The position numbers and the translations under genes were made by a program. A DNA stretch of 5,457 nt. Source: Candidatus Agrococcus pullicola. Lineage in GTDB: Bacteria; Actinomycetota; Actinomycetes; Actinomycetales; Microbacteriaceae. This document shows positions 4,481-5,457 of the stretch, in pieces. The stretch covers positions 1-5,457 of the forward strand of contig DXDC01000336.1 in assembly GCA_019115685.1 (NCBI GenBank). Direction: 5' to 3'. Under the pieces are notes generated by a model. That model was not told the origin of the DNA and ran no database searches. It saw nothing but the letters and a program-made list of their open reading frames with translations. Each line of letters begins with the position of its first letter. Positions within the stretch are counted from its first letter, which is position 1.

Positions 4481-5455
4481 TTAGCGAGCAGCGATGACGC
4501 GCACCATGCGTTCGACGGAGTACTCGGGAGCGCGTGAGGCGCCCTTGACCGCATGGTCGGTTTCAGCAATGACACGGATGCATTTCGCAAGTCGTTCCTC
4601 GTTGAACCGCTGCAGGTCACGGCGAGCATTACGTACCATCCAGCCCGGCATTCCCAAGGACTTCGCAGCCTGACCTTCAGAGCCACCGGCGGCGGAAACC
4701 TTCGCCATGGTTCTCAGCCTCGCAGCGAACGCAGCGACGATCGGGACGGGGGATGAACCGGACCAGATCGCCTGCCGCAGCAGCACGAGAGCCTGCCCCG
4801 CATTCCCCTTGATGGCGGCGTCGGCGACGTCGAACGCAGTGGTCGCCTCGCTGCCCCTGTAGTACTGGGCGATGGACTCTTCCGTCACCTGGCCGGACGT
4901 GTCGGAGACCAGCTGCGCAATGGCGCCGGCAAGCTCGCCAAGCGAGCGTTCGAACAACCGGACCAGCCGGTTCAAACCGCCGGGCGTCGCTTCACGATCG
5001 GCTTCGGCGAACTCAGCTCTCGCAAACGCCACCTTCGCGTCGAAGTCCTTGATCTCCGAGCAGTCGACCACGACGCCGGCTCGCTTCACGGTATCGACAA
5101 GTCGTTTCCCGCGCGTCGACGATGCATCGTGGCGAAGCAGAATCGTGGTGGAGTCAAAAGGCTCCTCCGCCGCGGCCATCGCGTCCTCCAGAAAGGCGTC
5201 GGTCATCTTCGACAGGCCTGATACACGCAGGAGCTTGGGTTCCATGAACAACGACGGGCTGGCGTGCATGAGCAATGCACCGGGCTCGTAATCATCGGCA
5301 GCGATATCGATTACCTCGAGGTCTGGATTCTCCATCCGCAGCACCTGCCGAATCCGCTCGGATGCACGTCTTGCGAGCAGATCCTCCTTGCCGTGCAACA
5401 GCACGATGGGCGCGGGGAAGGCCGCGTCCCAAGTGATCTGCCCGCTCTTCGCCAT
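4481..5455 (-). CDS. holA: DNA polymerase III delta subunit
   Basis: The delta subunit is part of the clamp-loader complex and opens the beta sliding clamp during replication. The 324-residue protein has the HolA pattern. A divergent AAA+-like N-terminal domain opens with WDAAFPAPIVLLHGKEDLL and lacks a functional Walker A, as expected for delta. A middle helical domain follows. The C-terminal collar domain contains YYRGSEATTAFDVADAAIKG (199-218) and the WSGSSPVPIVAAFAARLR helix region (about 233-250). Length fits the family (about 310-345). The TAA stop is at 4481-4483, just beyond the palindromic element. The start taken is ATG 5453-5455, only 2 bp from the window edge, so no ribosome binding site can be seen and a start further upstream is possible. 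In actinobacteria holA commonly follows comEC and converges on rpsT; the comEC side is outside this window. Confidence 0.95.
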   Translation of the reverse strand: MAKSGQITWDAAFPAPIVLLHGKEDLLARRASERIRQVLRMENPDLEVIDIAADDYEPGALLMHASPSLFMEPKLLRVSGLSKMTDAFLEDAMAAAEEPFDSTTILLRHDASSTRGKRLVDTVKRAGVVVDCSEIKDFDAKVAFARAEFAEADREATPGGLNRLVRLFERSLGELAGAIAQLVSDTSGQVTEESIAQYYRGSEATTAFDVADAAIKGNAGQALVLLRQAIWSGSSPVPIVAAFAARLRTMAKVSAAGGSEGQAAKSLGMPGWMVRNARRDLQRFNEERLAKCIRVIAETDHAVKGASRAPEYSVERMVRVIAAR

Positions 5456-5457
5456 GG

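Noticed and set aside
4312..4686. Short open frames crossing the rpsT-holA gap (4312-4497, 4343-4537 plus; 4233-4442, 4408-4686 minus)
   Set aside because: They read through a terminator stem, the palindromic element or the holA 3' end, have no ribosome binding sites and no recognisable product.
4872..5291. 139-residue plus-strand open frame opposite holA
   Set aside because: It is a serine/arginine-rich mirror of holA codons, with no domain or start signal; holA is well supported on the minus strand.

Overview
The window looks like a piece of chromosome from a high-GC actinobacterium, most likely of the Micrococcales/Microbacteriaceae type. The evidence is GC-rich third codon positions, a GTG-started 86-residue ribosomal protein S20 gene, and the convergent rpsT/holA pair, which is a conserved actinobacterial arrangement. 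The family-level placement is an inference. No tRNA, rRNA, CRISPR array, transposase or phage gene is visible.

Left part (1-3886): a carbohydrate-uptake locus organised around a divergent control region at about 421-489. To the left, on the minus strand, is the N-terminal part of a transketolase that runs off the window edge. To the right, on the plus strand, is a tightly packed operon: a ROK-family regulator, then PTS EIIA, EIIB and EIIC of the ascorbate/L-Asc (UlaC-UlaB-UlaA, SgaTBA-like) family. The regulator overlaps EIIA by 4 bp and EIIA overlaps EIIB by 4 bp, both through ATGA junctions; EIIC follows after 33 bp with its own strong ribosome binding site. The transporter would import and phosphorylate a sugar or sugar acid, and the transketolase suggests the product enters pentose-phosphate-type metabolism. 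The true substrate cannot be read from the sequence. The regulator has lost the zinc-binding cysteines and the Glu/His sugar-contact motif of classical ROK proteins, so its signal may differ from a free sugar.

Right part (3887-5457): housekeeping genes. A 150-bp gap holds a probable rpsT promoter and two mutually exclusive inverted repeats. It is followed by rpsT (S20), a textbook intrinsic terminator, and a 78-bp element with perfect 17-bp inverted ends. The convergent holA gene (DNA polymerase III delta subunit) follows, its start codon 2 bp from the right edge.

The points most worth a second look are the 78-bp palindromic element, the two dyads spaced 30 bp apart between the divergent promoters, the degenerate ROK regulator, and the transketolase/Ula-type PTS partnership with unknown substrate.
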